From NCBI GenBank assembly GCA_034509735.1, contig JACGWO010000004.1, positions 16,535,395 through 16,599,394 of the forward strand: 64,000 nt of DNA, read 5' to 3'. Of this stretch, positions 1-10,838 are shown piece after piece. The notes under the pieces were generated by a model that did not search any database, was not told where the DNA came from, and was given only the letters and a program-made list of their open reading frames with translations. A program made the translations under genes and the position numbers. Position 1 is the stretch's first letter. Each line of letters opens with the position of its first letter. Source of the DNA: Sesamum alatum (lineage: Eukaryota > Streptophyta > Magnoliopsida > Lamiales > Pedaliaceae).

Positions 1-3000
1 TGGAGCTCCCACTGACCTTCTTGTATACACAAGGGTCGGATTCGTTTTTGATGAAGTCATAACCCCGTATTACCTCATCAAATCGAATGTTCCAACTCCG
101 GGAAGCTTGTTTGAGGCCATAGATGGACTTTCTGGAGACGACAGACTTTCTGTTCTTCTCCAGCGACCGTGAAACCCTCCGGCTGATCCATATAGATCTC
201 TTCTTCAACGAAGCCGTTGAGGAAGGCCGTTTTCACGTCCATCTGCCATATTTCATAGTCATACCATGCTGCTATGGCAAGCAGGATCCGAATGGATTTA
301 GCCATGGCTACTGGCGAGTAGGTATCCTCAAAATCGACCCCGGGTCGTTGAGTGTATCCTTAGCTACAAGCCTAGCCTTGAAGGTAGTGACCTCTCCATC
401 AACGCCGAGTTTGCGCTTGTAGACCCACTTACAGCCCACTGGCTTAACACCTTTCGGTGGATCTACAAGTCTCCAAACTTGGTTCTCGCTCATGGAGTCC
501 ATTTCGGTTTTCATGGCCTCAAGCCATTTCCCAGAGTCGATGTCTGACATCGCTTCCCCGTATGTCTTAGGATCGTTATCCAGAAGATCGGTCGCACCTA
601 GAAATCCATATCTCACTGGAGGTCTGGATTCTCTAGTAGACCTTCGGAGAACGGGAACGTTAGTGGTAACTGTGGGCGCTGACTGTATCGGAGCCGGCGG
701 TTCAGGGGCCGGGGCTGGCCTGCCTTGAGGTTGTCCTTCATGCTAGCATGTTGGACTTCTCTAGGTAGGTCAGTCCTCCTAGTGTCTATCCTGAATCCTC
801 TAGGTGAGGTTTCCGCGACTGTTTCTGATGACTGAGTTCCATCACTTTGATTCCTCAAGGATCAGCTCATCAGGTTGGATATCCTCCGGGAAGCCTTGCT
901 CCAAGAATACTGCATTCCTTGAAACAAATACCTTTTTGTTCCAAAGGGTCATAAAAGTAATAAACCGCAGTTTTCTTTAGGGTATCCAACGAACCTGCAT
1001 AGACTAGACCTGGATTCTAGTTTATCTCTCACTAACCTCTTGACGTATGCGGGGCTACCCCACACTTTCAAGTAGTTGTAGGATGCAGGCTTGCCGTGCC
1101 ATATCTCATATGGCGTTTGGGTCACTACACTAGTAGGCGCCAAATTCAATAACTTGGCTGCCGTTTCTAATGCATAACCCCAAAACGATAGGGGCAATTT
1201 GGTAAAACTCATCATGGAACGAACCATGTCCAACAGGGTTCGGTTCCTCCTTTCAGAGACGCCATTTAACTGTGGTGTTCCGGGAGGTGTCCATTCTGAT
1301 ATTATACCATGTTCCTTTAGATAATCTAGGAATTCGGCACTAAGGTATTCACCGCCTCGGTCTGACCGTAGGATTTTAATTTTGCAGTTGGTTTTGATTC
1401 TCCACTTCAAGTCTGAATTCTTTAAACCTCTCAAGAGCTTCAGACTTGTACCTCATCAGGTAAACATAACCATACCGTGAATGATCATCGGTGAAGGTTA
1501 TGAAGTAGGAGAACCTACCTCGGGCCTGCGTCCTTAGTGGTCCACACACGTCTGTATGGACCAAGTCCAACAGACCTGTGGCAAGCCTGCTTTGTCCTAC
1601 AAAGGGCTTCTTGGTCATTTTCCCTCTTAGACAAGATTCACAAGTTGGTAGATTCACTCAAGTCCCCAACCTCTAGGTTCTTTGAGTTTACCAACCTTTT
1701 CATCCTATCTTGGGATATGTGACCTAGCCTAGCGTGCCACAGACGTGCGTTCCCGTTATTATCTAATTTCCGTTTGTGTTGAGCGTTAAGAACGAAATTC
1801 GTTTGTTGCAAGATATAGAGCCCATTATGTAATGTACCAAGTAGATGAGCAATTCCACACCTCATCAAATAAAAGCAATTTTTATTGATTTTAAACTCAT
1901 AACCATTTATTGTCTAACAATGGAATGGAAATGATGTTTTTAATCATACTGGGTACAAAATAAACTTGCTCTAATTCTATGCTAATGGTATCACTAATAA
2001 CTAAAGTGGCGGATCCTACTGCTTCTGCCGAGATGGCCTTGCCATTTCCGAGCTTCAGGATCATGTCCCCGCTACTTAGTTTTCTGCTTCTTTTCAACAC
2101 CTGCAAATCATTGCAAATGTGAGCTCCACAGCCGGTATCCAATACCCAAGAGGCAGAATTAGTGACCATGTTAACCTCAATCACAAATATACCTTGGTTT
2201 TGAGAAGAGTTTGGGGCACTCTCTCTTCCAATGCCCTTTCTCACGGCAGTTGATACATATGTCATATGCCTTCGACTGTTGCTTGGAGAACAAACCTTTC
2301 CCTTTCCTTTGCCTTTCCCCTCTTTGGCAATGGAACACTCTGAGTGTTCGTAGCTGCTATGACTGCCTTTCCTTCCCTTTCTTCCTTTTCCAACGTCCGG
2401 CGCCCTTGCCTTTCGTCTTGGAAGTAGAAGCACCTCCAAACAATACCGAAGGCGTGGACTTCTTAGTCGTTGCCTCGTATTGTACCAACATATTGATCAA
2501 CTCATGAATACCCTTCTCAAGTGCATTCATGTTGTAGTTGACAATAAATTGATCAAAGGAGGGTGGGAGTGACTGAAGGATCACATCTATGTACGTTTCG
2601 TTATCGAGACCTGCCTTTAGGTCCTCGAGCTTTTCCACTAGGGTAAGCATTTTAACCCCATGTTCTTGTACAGAGGATCCTTCTGTCATTTTAGTTCCAA
2701 AAGAACGCCTTGGTCGCGACATACCTAGTATGCCGGTCCGGGACTGCATAGCAATCCTTAAGGCGAGCCATTATGGAAGGGACATCGTCTAGCCTTTTCA
2801 TATTGCTTCTGAATCTCATTGGTCATCGAAGCAAGTATGATGCTACGAACCTTCCGGTTATCCTTATGCCAAGTCTCGAACGTCTCACGTTCCTCTGGCG
2901 TGGATCCTTCCGGTAAGGTCCTAGGGAGAGGCTCGTCCATGACGTAGCCTTGGTTCTCATAATCCAGGACTATCCTGAGATTGCGCAACCAGTCGTTGTA

Positions 3001-3057
3001 GTTGGTTCCATTAAATTTGTTTGTCTCAAGAATGGTTGAAAGTGGGTTCTTAGACAT
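1..3057 (-). pseudogene. copia gag-pol remnant of B1 (gag, PR, INT, part of RT)
   Basis: On the minus strand the polyprotein starts at 3057 with MSKNPLSTILETNKF, the gag start also seen in the other elements here. In order I see the gag core, a CX2CX4HX4C zinc knuckle around 2250-2290, the protease motif DTGCGAH near 2140, the integrase zinc region and the core motifs HTDVCGPL, RSDRGGEYL and the NGVSERRNRT block (about 1250-1560), then reverse transcriptase with DVKTAFLNG near 230. The window edge cuts it before the YVDD motif. Frame changes near 2770, 1900-1870, 1400 and 300-140 break it into pieces. Normally this polyprotein would copy and insert the element; this copy cannot make it whole. 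Confidence 0.9.
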
Positions 3058-3163
3058 TTTAAAATCTACATGTTGAAAAACAACGCGCGATCAGCAGAAA
3101 GTAAAGACGGTGGTTTGATAAAAATAATTAAATGCTTGGTCTTTAGTCATTTAATCCTCCCAC

Positions 3164-3171
3164 TATTTATA
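3164..3171 (-). promoter_or_regulatory. TATAAATA box in B1 leader, 107 bp before gag
   Basis: The minus strand reads TATAAATAGTGGGAG here. The same string occurs at the matching place in the leaders of A2, B2 and A3. Inferred internal promoter or conserved leader element; no transcript evidence is available. Confidence 0.4.
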
Positions 3172-3434
3172 CGAAAACACGGTACTCTCAAACGTAGTTT
3201 TCGGGAAATCCTTTCCTAGTGGGCTTGGGATCCACAGCGATTTTTCCCATACCCGCTTTTACGATTCGCATGGAAAAGATCCTGTGGGAGGTATTCCATA
3301 CCATTCTCGTTCCACGAGATTCCCAAGATTATTGCCTCACCCTTTTTGCATGATCCCGAGGACTCCAAGCGAATCAATGCTAATTAGGCGTTAGACCGAC
3401 CCAATCGACCGAGCCATGGACCCACTAGTACCCC

Positions 3435-3650
3435 CACGACTCGTGAGACAGGTAGCAGCAGCCCATTTTTCGTTCATAGACATAGTGCAGCTTCTTTTAA
3501 GTACAATAACGTGCCACGACTCGTGAGACCACGCTATTGACCTAAAACAGCTTCCTCACTATGCCACGGATTGGAAGGCATGGACGAACTCCTAGAGTTC
3601 ATGTCCACTTTATCTAGGGTCTAATATTTCAACATTGGTCCAACCAATGT
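3435..3650 (-). ncRNA. Structured leader module of B1: hairpin plus two palindromes
   Basis: Reading the minus strand from 3650: a hairpin ACATTGGTTGGACCAATGT (3650-3632); then a hairpin (3539-3504) with arms CAATAGCGTG and CACGTTATTG around a loop containing CACGAGTCGTG (3525-3515); then a second CACGAGTCGTG (3445-3435), 80 nt further on. The same order and spacing occur in A2, B2 and A3, with stem sequences that differ but still pair. The role is unknown; dimerisation or packaging of genomic RNA is a reasonable guess. Confidence 0.55.
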
Positions 3651-4612
3651 GAGAGTAGTGAATGACCGAGATCTCATAATATATCCATACATTCATCCAT
3701 AATGCATAAATAAAATCCATCCATAGCAGTTATATGATAAATAAAAGCCATTCATCCATCATAATAACCACATGCAAAATTAAAGCCCTAGCACGCCCCT
3801 GTTGGATGATCACAAGCCCGAATCCTATGCGATCCACTGAGCCCGCAGTGGATCTATGGTCAATCTAGGGTTGGTCCTATACTATTACAATAATAGTAAC
3901 CCAATCATCATTCTGATGGGCCTTGGTCTCTTTTTTTCTCTTTCTTCACTTCATGGAAAACGCCAAGGGACCTCCGGTCTGGGCTCTCCCATGTGGTCCT
4001 TCCTTCTTCTCCACCAATTACAAAAATGGAAACCTCACTCCTGTCTACTTCATTACATATAAAAAAATTAGAAACCCCAGCGAAACCCCGGGGGGAGTAC
4101 ATAAGGAGGGAGGTAGAAAGCCTTATTATTCCAAGGCACTAGAAAGAGAGAAGGAGAAAGCAGTTAACAGAGGCACACAGGCCCAACAGTAAATTAAACC
4201 ATGAAGGGAATTCCGGTCTAGGGCTCGTGATCATCCATTTCCATCCAAACACACATAATTACATGATCCAATCACATAATCATAGATATTACCAACAACA
4301 CATGATTTCAATCACAATCAACCTTTTCCAAGATGAAGCAATAAAATGAACATGTGATATAAACGAACGTGTGAAAAATAAAACACAAATATTGGTAATA
4401 ATATTTTTCTCGTTTTAGGAAAACCTTTCCTCATTATTTTAAGTAAAATAACCCCGGGATTCCAAATCCTTTATTTTACTCCTAAAATAATGTCTTTAGG
4501 AATTTAGGAAAATTGATACCCAAAAACGAATTTTTCAGATTATTCAAATTAAAACTGAAAATAAATTTAACAAATAAAATAATAATGCTAGGGCTTCAAA
4601 AAAACATAGCTG

Positions 4613-5268
4613 CTAGCAGCCGGCCGCCGGCCGCCTGCCAACCGGCAGCAGCCGGCAGGCCGTGCGCGCAAGGGGCAGCAGGCCCAGCCTGCTGCCGCCT
4701 GCGCGCGCAGGCACTGCCTGGCCGGGCGCCGGCGCGCAGGCCCCGCTTGCCTGCATGCGCGCGCGCCTCGGCCAGCGAGCGCTGCGGCGACTGGTGTTCC
4801 GGCAGGCCGACGCGCGCGCAAGGCTCCTTTGCTGTGCGCGCGCGCTGGCCTGCTGGCCACCGGCCGCATCCCTGCGTCGCGCGCCAGAGCGCGCGCAGCA
4901 GACGCGCACTGGGCATGCCTGCCGGGCGCGCGCGCAGACGCCTCCGTCTGCGTGCGCGCGCGCCTGGCGGCGCGCCTGGTGCCCGTCCGCGCGCGGGCTC
5001 CTCCGCCCGCCAGCCTTGCGCGCGCCGCGCATGGGCGCGCCTACCGGCGCGCGCGCGCGCAGATTAACAACACCTCTGTCTGCCGCGCGCGCGGCGCCTG
5101 GAGGCGTTTCCATGCGCGCACGCCCGCGCGCAGCCAACTGCCGGCTGCGCGCTGCCCCTGGCGCGGCCGGCAGCGCGCACGGCGCGCAGGCTTCCCATGC
5201 CTGCGCGCGTCTGCCCTGCCGGCAGCGCTCGGCTGCGCGCGGCCAGCCTTCCCGGCTGGCCGGCTGTG
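4613..5268 (-). repeat. GC-rich CG-alternating island in B1 leader (about 650 bp)
   Basis: A sharply bounded block rich in GCGCGC, GGCCGG and CTGCCGG runs, set in otherwise AT-rich leader. It shows no coding pattern: long open frames exist on both strands only because stop codons are scarce in such sequence. Shorter versions sit at the same place in A2, B2 and A3. Confidence 0.7.
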
Positions 5269-5478
5269 ACGTTTTCTCGTTTTTCAGATTAATTCCCATC
5301 CCGATTCCCAAGAAAAAACAGAAAAATACCAATATTCAGCAATTCACATGAAATTAAAAGCAATAAAAATAACATGCTTCAAGAATCAAGAAATTCAAGA
5401 TTTAATTACAACATGCTATTTTCACGTTTCAGTGCTTAAAACGCACATAAAGCGCCCTAGGCCTATACGCACACCGAA

Positions 5479-5495
5479 CCGGGGCTCTGATACCA
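5479..5495 (-). other. Primer-binding site of B1 (initiator tRNA-Met)
   Basis: The minus strand reads TGGTATCAGAGCCCCGG, three bases after the end of the LTR. This matches the 3' end of plant initiator tRNA-Met, the usual copia primer. Confidence 0.9.
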
Positions 5496-5498
5496 CCC

Positions 5499-7542
5499 TG
5501 AAAGATTATGTGGGATCGTCCCGGGAAAAAGCGCGAATGCGGAAGCGCGGTATACTATGAAAAATTAAACGGAATTTAAACATGCTTTTAAATTAAAAAC
5601 ACGTTTCAAAGGGTGTGCCTTTGAAATTTTCCCGGGCAATTCGGTGTATCTCATGAACGTATAACATAAAATAAATCATGGAGGCCAATAGGGTTGAAAA
5701 TTAAAAGAAGGACGAAAAATTTAAAACGAGACCTACCCGTTTGTCGTTTTCGTCTTCAACGGCTACACGCGTTGTTCCCCGTTTTGCACCAAGATCCCGT
5801 CTTTGAGACCCTCTAATTCGTGACACACGATCCACCCACGTATCTTGCACGTCGTGCTAGCAACGAACAAAGTGTAATAATTTTGGAGTGGATGAATCAA
5901 TAACAACATTATCAATTAATGGTATTGATTCATCAAGATTCTAATGTTCCAAAGAACAAAAGAATCAAGAAAACTATTTTCTTGAGAGAGAGAGGGGCGG
6001 ACGAGGGGAGAGAGAGAGAAACCGTGTGTGTGTGTTGTGTGTGTGTGTTGGAGTTTCATCATCATGTAAATTGTAGGATGCTAGGGGTTTATATAGAAGA
6101 GGAGTTTTTAAAATCCTCTTTAAACTCCTCTTTTAAGAACTCTAATTTGACTAGGATTTTGACCTAGTCAAAGTCCCTAGTCAAACTAGTGTTTTGACCT
6201 AGTCAAAACGATCCTAGCCATCCATCTCTCCCATTAATCTCAACCGTTGATTTAATTTAATTTAATGGAAATATTAAAAAACCTATTTAAATATTTCCAA
6301 GAGGCTAAATAAATATAAATATTATTTAAGCCCCAATTAAATAAATTCCTTTGATAAATCCAATTTATCAATTTATAATTCCTTCTATCAAATAGAAAGA
6401 ATTATTTCTCCAAGAAAAATAAAGGTCCCGATTTAAATCTAATTAATCATTCCCTTCACTCCAATATTAATTCCAAATTAAATATTTAATTGTGTGTGGA
6501 TAGTCGTGTGACTCTTTAGGTTCACCATTCAGTTTAGACTTGGTCGGATTCCTAGAATCCGTCCCGTTACCATGGGTGGCCATCTAGCAACGGTCCATGG
6601 CACTAGAGACTAGGTGAAATATTCAGGGATGAACATTTAGGCTCTTAATTTGAGGATAACAGTAGCGCTTGTCTTAGTGTCTTCGTCTCATCACTTAGTG
6701 TCTTTAGGGCACGGATAACGCAGGTACCCATCTTGGACCCTAAGTGTCGGTCTGTCCTCACTAAACGCCGCAAGGAAACCTTCCTTCTGTTCAGTCACTG
6801 TGGCCACAGTTTTAGGGACACAAGACCTAGAGCATACATGATGAGACTCAACTGTCAAAACCTATTGACAATAAGGAGACAGAATAATCCTTTCTTGGAA
6901 CTACTGTCACTTTGGCACACCAGGACTGCACTAGACATGGCTTATGACTACCAAAGAGAATTCTGGCAATCTCTCACCATATCTAAGAATACAGTTCTGA
7001 TGTAACAGGTAAACTCAGTAATTCCTCAAAGTCAAAGGACTTTGACCTGTACCGTTGGAACCGGGAATACTCGTCATACCTTGCGACCATACTCAAGGTC
7101 CTCCGTAGACGGTTCCCACGAGTCACCTCAGTCAGCTGCATCCTAGCAGGCTAACCCACTAACACTGCTTAGCGATCTCGTCACCTCGTCGATGAAACAC
7201 GACAGCAGATGCTTAGTGCAAGTCTCAAATGGAATCCCGGTACCCCATTTTCGGGATTCCTTGACTTGGAGATTTCCCGGACTGATTCGGGAAGACTGAT
7301 TCCATTGGACCTACCTCCAAGCGTAGTCCCCAGTCCCCGAAGTTGATTCTCAATCCGTTGGGCTTTTGTTTGCGTAGTGAACAGATATGGAAAAATAGGT
7401 GCAAGTGAACACAAACAAAAGTAATTGCCAAATGAAAATTCACTTCTTTATTCATTAATGATTTATCAAAAACACCTATAATTGTCTAGACATAGGTTAC
7501 ATATACCCGCCAAAATTGGCTTACATGGTCACTATTCTAACA
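5499..7542 (-). repeat. Family B LTR (5' LTR of B1)
   Basis: About 2.04 kb. On the minus strand it starts with TGTTAGAATAG and ends with ATAATCTTTCA, so it has TG...CA ends. The primer-binding site follows directly. The same LTR type occurs at 59207-61205 and, incomplete, at 45834 and 63151. It contains GT-rich (6025-6050) and GA-rich runs but no gene. Confidence 0.9.
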
Positions 7543-10500
7543 TCTCCGTCATAATGCTCCGCATGAACGAGATTTATGCGGTTCTGGATAGGCATATTAG
7601 ATATGCCACCACAAAAGCATTCTTTGGCACTAAGCTTGCTGAAGGAGCGTCTGTACAGAGTCATAGGGTCAAGATGCTCTCCCTAGTGGAGAAACTCGAG
7701 GACCTTAAAGCTGGGCTTAACAATGACACGTACATTGACGTGATCCTTCAGTCGCTTCCTCCATCCTATGACCCGTTTGTTGTAAACTACAACATGAACG
7801 GACTTGAGAAGTCTATTCATGAGTTGATCAACATGCTGGTCCAATACGAGGCAACGACCCACAAGTCGAGGCCGGGGGGCGGTATTGATAGGAAAGGCTT
7901 CGACCTCCAAGGCGAATAGCAAAAGGGCCGAACGCTGGAAGAGGAAGAAGGGCAAAGGGAAGACGGTTGCGGCCCCTGCTCGTGCTCCGGGCGACCCTGT
8001 TGCTCCGGTTGGACCAAGCAAAGGGAAAGGGAATGCCCATGGTTCTCAGCAGTCCAAAGCAAATGATGTCTGCATGCATTGCCAAGGGAAAGGGCATTGG
8101 AAGAGGGAGTGCCCACAACTCCTCTCCAACCCAGGTATGTTTGTGTTCAACAGTCTAATTGGATTATGACTGCAGAACACAAACGAAAATGTAATGATCA
8201 TAATAACGCACGGATATGGCATGCAAGGTTAGGTCATATCTCTAAAGATAGGATAAGAAGGTTGGTGGACTCAAAGAGTCTAGAATTAGACAATTTAGAC
8301 AACCTACCGACCTGCGAATCCTGTCTGAAGGGAAAGATGACCAAGAAACCCTTTGTTGGAAAAAAGTACGCTAGCCAGTAGTCTATTGGATTTGATCCAT
8401 ACGGATGTCTGTGGCCCACTAAATACTCAGGCTAGAGGTGGGTACTCGTACTTCATAACCTTTACCGATGATCACTAACAGTATGGTTATGTTTACCTGA
8501 TGAGGTACAAGTTTGAAGCCTTTGGAAGGTTTTAAGGAATACAGACTTGAAGTAAAGAACCAAACCGATTGAAAGATCAAAGCCCTTCGGTCGACCGGAG
8601 GTAGAGAGTATTTGCGTGGTGAGTTTTACTGATTTATCTAAAAGAGAATGGGATTCTCTCTCAATGGACCCCTCCTAGAACACCGCACCTTAATGGTATG
8701 TCTGAAAGGAGGAATCAGACCTTGTTGGACATGGTCCGATCCATGAGTTTTACCGAACTCCCCTTCCTTCTGAGGATACGCTCTGAGACGGCGGCCGAAG
8801 TTTTTGAACTTGGCGCCATCTAAAAAGGTATCCCAAATGCCATATGAGATATGGCATGGCAAGCCTGCCTCCTACAAATACTTGAAAGTGTGGTGTTGCC
8901 CCACATATGTCAAGAGATTAGTGGGAGATAAACTGGACTCAAGGTCTAGTTTATGCAGGTTCATCGGCTATCCGAAAGAAACTACGGGGTATTATTTCTA
9001 TGATCCCTCCAAGAAAAAGATTTTTGTCTCGCGAGACGCAGTGTTCTTTGAAAAAGGTTTTCCATCGGATAGTCGACGCGATGAGGTGCTCCTTGAGGAA
9101 TCAAGTGAGGTACCCCATGAGGTGACAGTGACATCTGAGCCAGTAGTTCCCACTGATATTGTTCCAGTCCTCCGTAGGTCGACCTGAGTATCCCATGCAC
9201 CTGATAGGTATGGATTTCTGGGCCTGGCCGGTCAGTTGGATAATGATCTAAAGACATACAAAGAAGCGATGTCGGACATCGATTCGGACAAGTGGCTTGA
9301 GGCCATGAAATCCGAGATGGACTCGATGGGTACAAACAAGGTTTGGACCCTAGTAGACCTACCCAAAGGGGTAAAACCCATAGGGTGTAAATGGGTCTAC
9401 AAACGTAAGCTTGGAGCTGACGGGGAGGTTACAACCTTCAAAGCCAGGCTTGTGGCGAAAGGTTACACTCAGTGACCCGGGGTCGATTTTGAGGAAACCT
9501 ACTCGCCCATAGCAATGGCCAAGTCCATTCGGATACTGCTTGCCATAGCAGTATGGTATGACTATGAAATATGGCAGATGGACGTGAAAACGGCCTTCCT
9601 TAACGGTTTCGTAGAGGAAGAGATCTATATGGATCAGCCGGAAGGTTTCACAACTGTTGGAGAAGAGCAGAAGGTCTGCCGTCTCCAAAGGTCCATCTAT
9701 GGCCTCAAACAGGCTTCCCGAAGCTGGAACATACGTTTTGATAAAGTCATACGGGGATATGATTTCATCAAGAACGAGTCCGATCCTTGTGTATCCAAAA
9801 AGATCAGTGGGAGCTCAATTGCGTTTCTGGTGCTTTACGTGCATGACATCTTGCTCATTGGGAATGATGCTAAGATGTTGGATACCACTAAAGCTTGATT
9901 GTCAATGCAATTCTCCATGAAGGATATGGGCGACGCATCCTACATCCTTGGCATCAAGATCTACAGGGATAGATCTAGAAGGATGTTAGGAATGGCCCAG
10001 TCCTCGTATATTGAGAAAGTCTTGAAGAGATTCAAGATGGAGAACTCAAAACGAGGATTCCTTCCAATGACGCATGGAATTAAGTTATCCAAGAAGCAGT
10101 CTCCTAAGACTGATGAGGAGCTTAAACGGATGTTGGACATCCCCTATGCTTCAGCTGTAGGCAGCATTACAGTATGTTGTTCAGTGCACTAGACCTGAAG
10201 TGGCTTTCGCTTTGAGCGTAACTAGTCAATATCAGTCGTGTGTCGGAGAGGCGCACTGGAGTGCAGTCAAGACTATCCTGAAGTACCTGAAAAGGACTGA
10301 GGACATGTTCTTGATCTACGACGGTGGAGAGTTGATACTAGAAGGCTATAGCGACGCTAGCTTCCAATCGGATGACGATGATGCCAAGTCTCAGTATGGT
10401 TTTGTATTTAGACTAAATGGTGGCGTGGTTACTTGGAAGGGTTCCAAGCAGGCTACCACGGCGGACTCCACCATAGAGTTTTGAATACATAGCGGCTTTG

Positions 10501-10826
10501 GAAGCTGCTAAAGAGTGGTTTGGGTTGATGAGCTACATCCAAGGGTTGGATGTAGTACCCTAGCATTGCTAAGCCTGTAATTATCTTTTTATGATAACAA
10601 CGGGGCGATGGCGCTAGCAAAGGAACCGAGATCTCATCACGATCCAAGCATATTCTTAGACGCTACCATCTGCTTAGAGAGATGGATAGCAGGAGTGACG
10701 TTCGGTTGGACCGAGTCAGCTCCGCAGAAAAACATAGCAGATCCACTTGCTAAGCCCATGTCGCAAGTTGCCCATACTCACCATCTGGATAAGAGGTTCG
10801 AGGTCAATTGGTGATTGTCTTTAGGT
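7543..10826 (+). pseudogene. copia gag-pol remnant of A1, protease deleted
   Basis: It begins inside gag, keeps the zinc knuckle CMHCQGKGHWKREC (about 8070-8113), and then jumps at 8145/8146 straight into the region before integrase. Compared with A3 about 370 bp are missing, including the protease motif DTGCGAH. Integrase (8200-8950), reverse transcriptase (9300-9900, with DVKTAFLNG and a YVHD in place of YVDD near 9840) and RNase H (10200-10700) are recognisable but hit by stops near 9187, 9474 and 9897 and by several frameshifts. The YVDD change and the missing protease each would abolish function. Confidence 0.88.
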
Positions 10827-10838
10827 CAAGTGGGAGAT
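10827..10838 (+). other. Polypurine tract of A1
   Basis: CAAGTGGGAGAT lies directly before the 3' LTR and would prime plus-strand DNA synthesis. The same tract, read on the minus strand, borders the LTRs at 57442 and 61205. Confidence 0.8.

Larger units (their letters stand above)
3058..5498 (-). other. Long untranslated leader of B1
   Basis: This stretch lies between the 5' LTR and gag of B1. It has no gene in either frame; apparent open frames at 4588-5351 are by-products of GC-rich sequence. It holds the primer-binding site, a GC-rich island (4613-5268), a structured module (3435-3650) and a TATAAATA box (3164-3171). A leader of 2.4 kb is very long for a copia element, in which gag usually starts soon after the LTR. 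Confidence 0.75.
1..7542 (-). mobile_element. Ty1/copia element B1 (family B), right part with 5' LTR
   Basis: A minus-strand copia retrotransposon enters from the left edge and ends at 7542. Reading on the minus strand it has a 5' LTR (7542-5499), a primer-binding site, a 2.4 kb leader, gag, protease, integrase and the start of reverse transcriptase; the rest lies outside the window. It interrupts the gag region of the plus-strand element A1: sequence right of 7542 resumes inside family A gag. The right-hand target-site copy should be TCTCC (7543-7547); its partner would lie left of base 1. Coding frames are broken, so this is a dead copy. Confidence 0.9.

Noticed and set aside
4588..5351. 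Overlapping long open frames on both strands (up to 239 codons), rich in Ala, Arg and Pro
   Set aside because: They lie in the GC island, where stops are rare. All frames are open together, composition is extreme and nothing matches a known protein.
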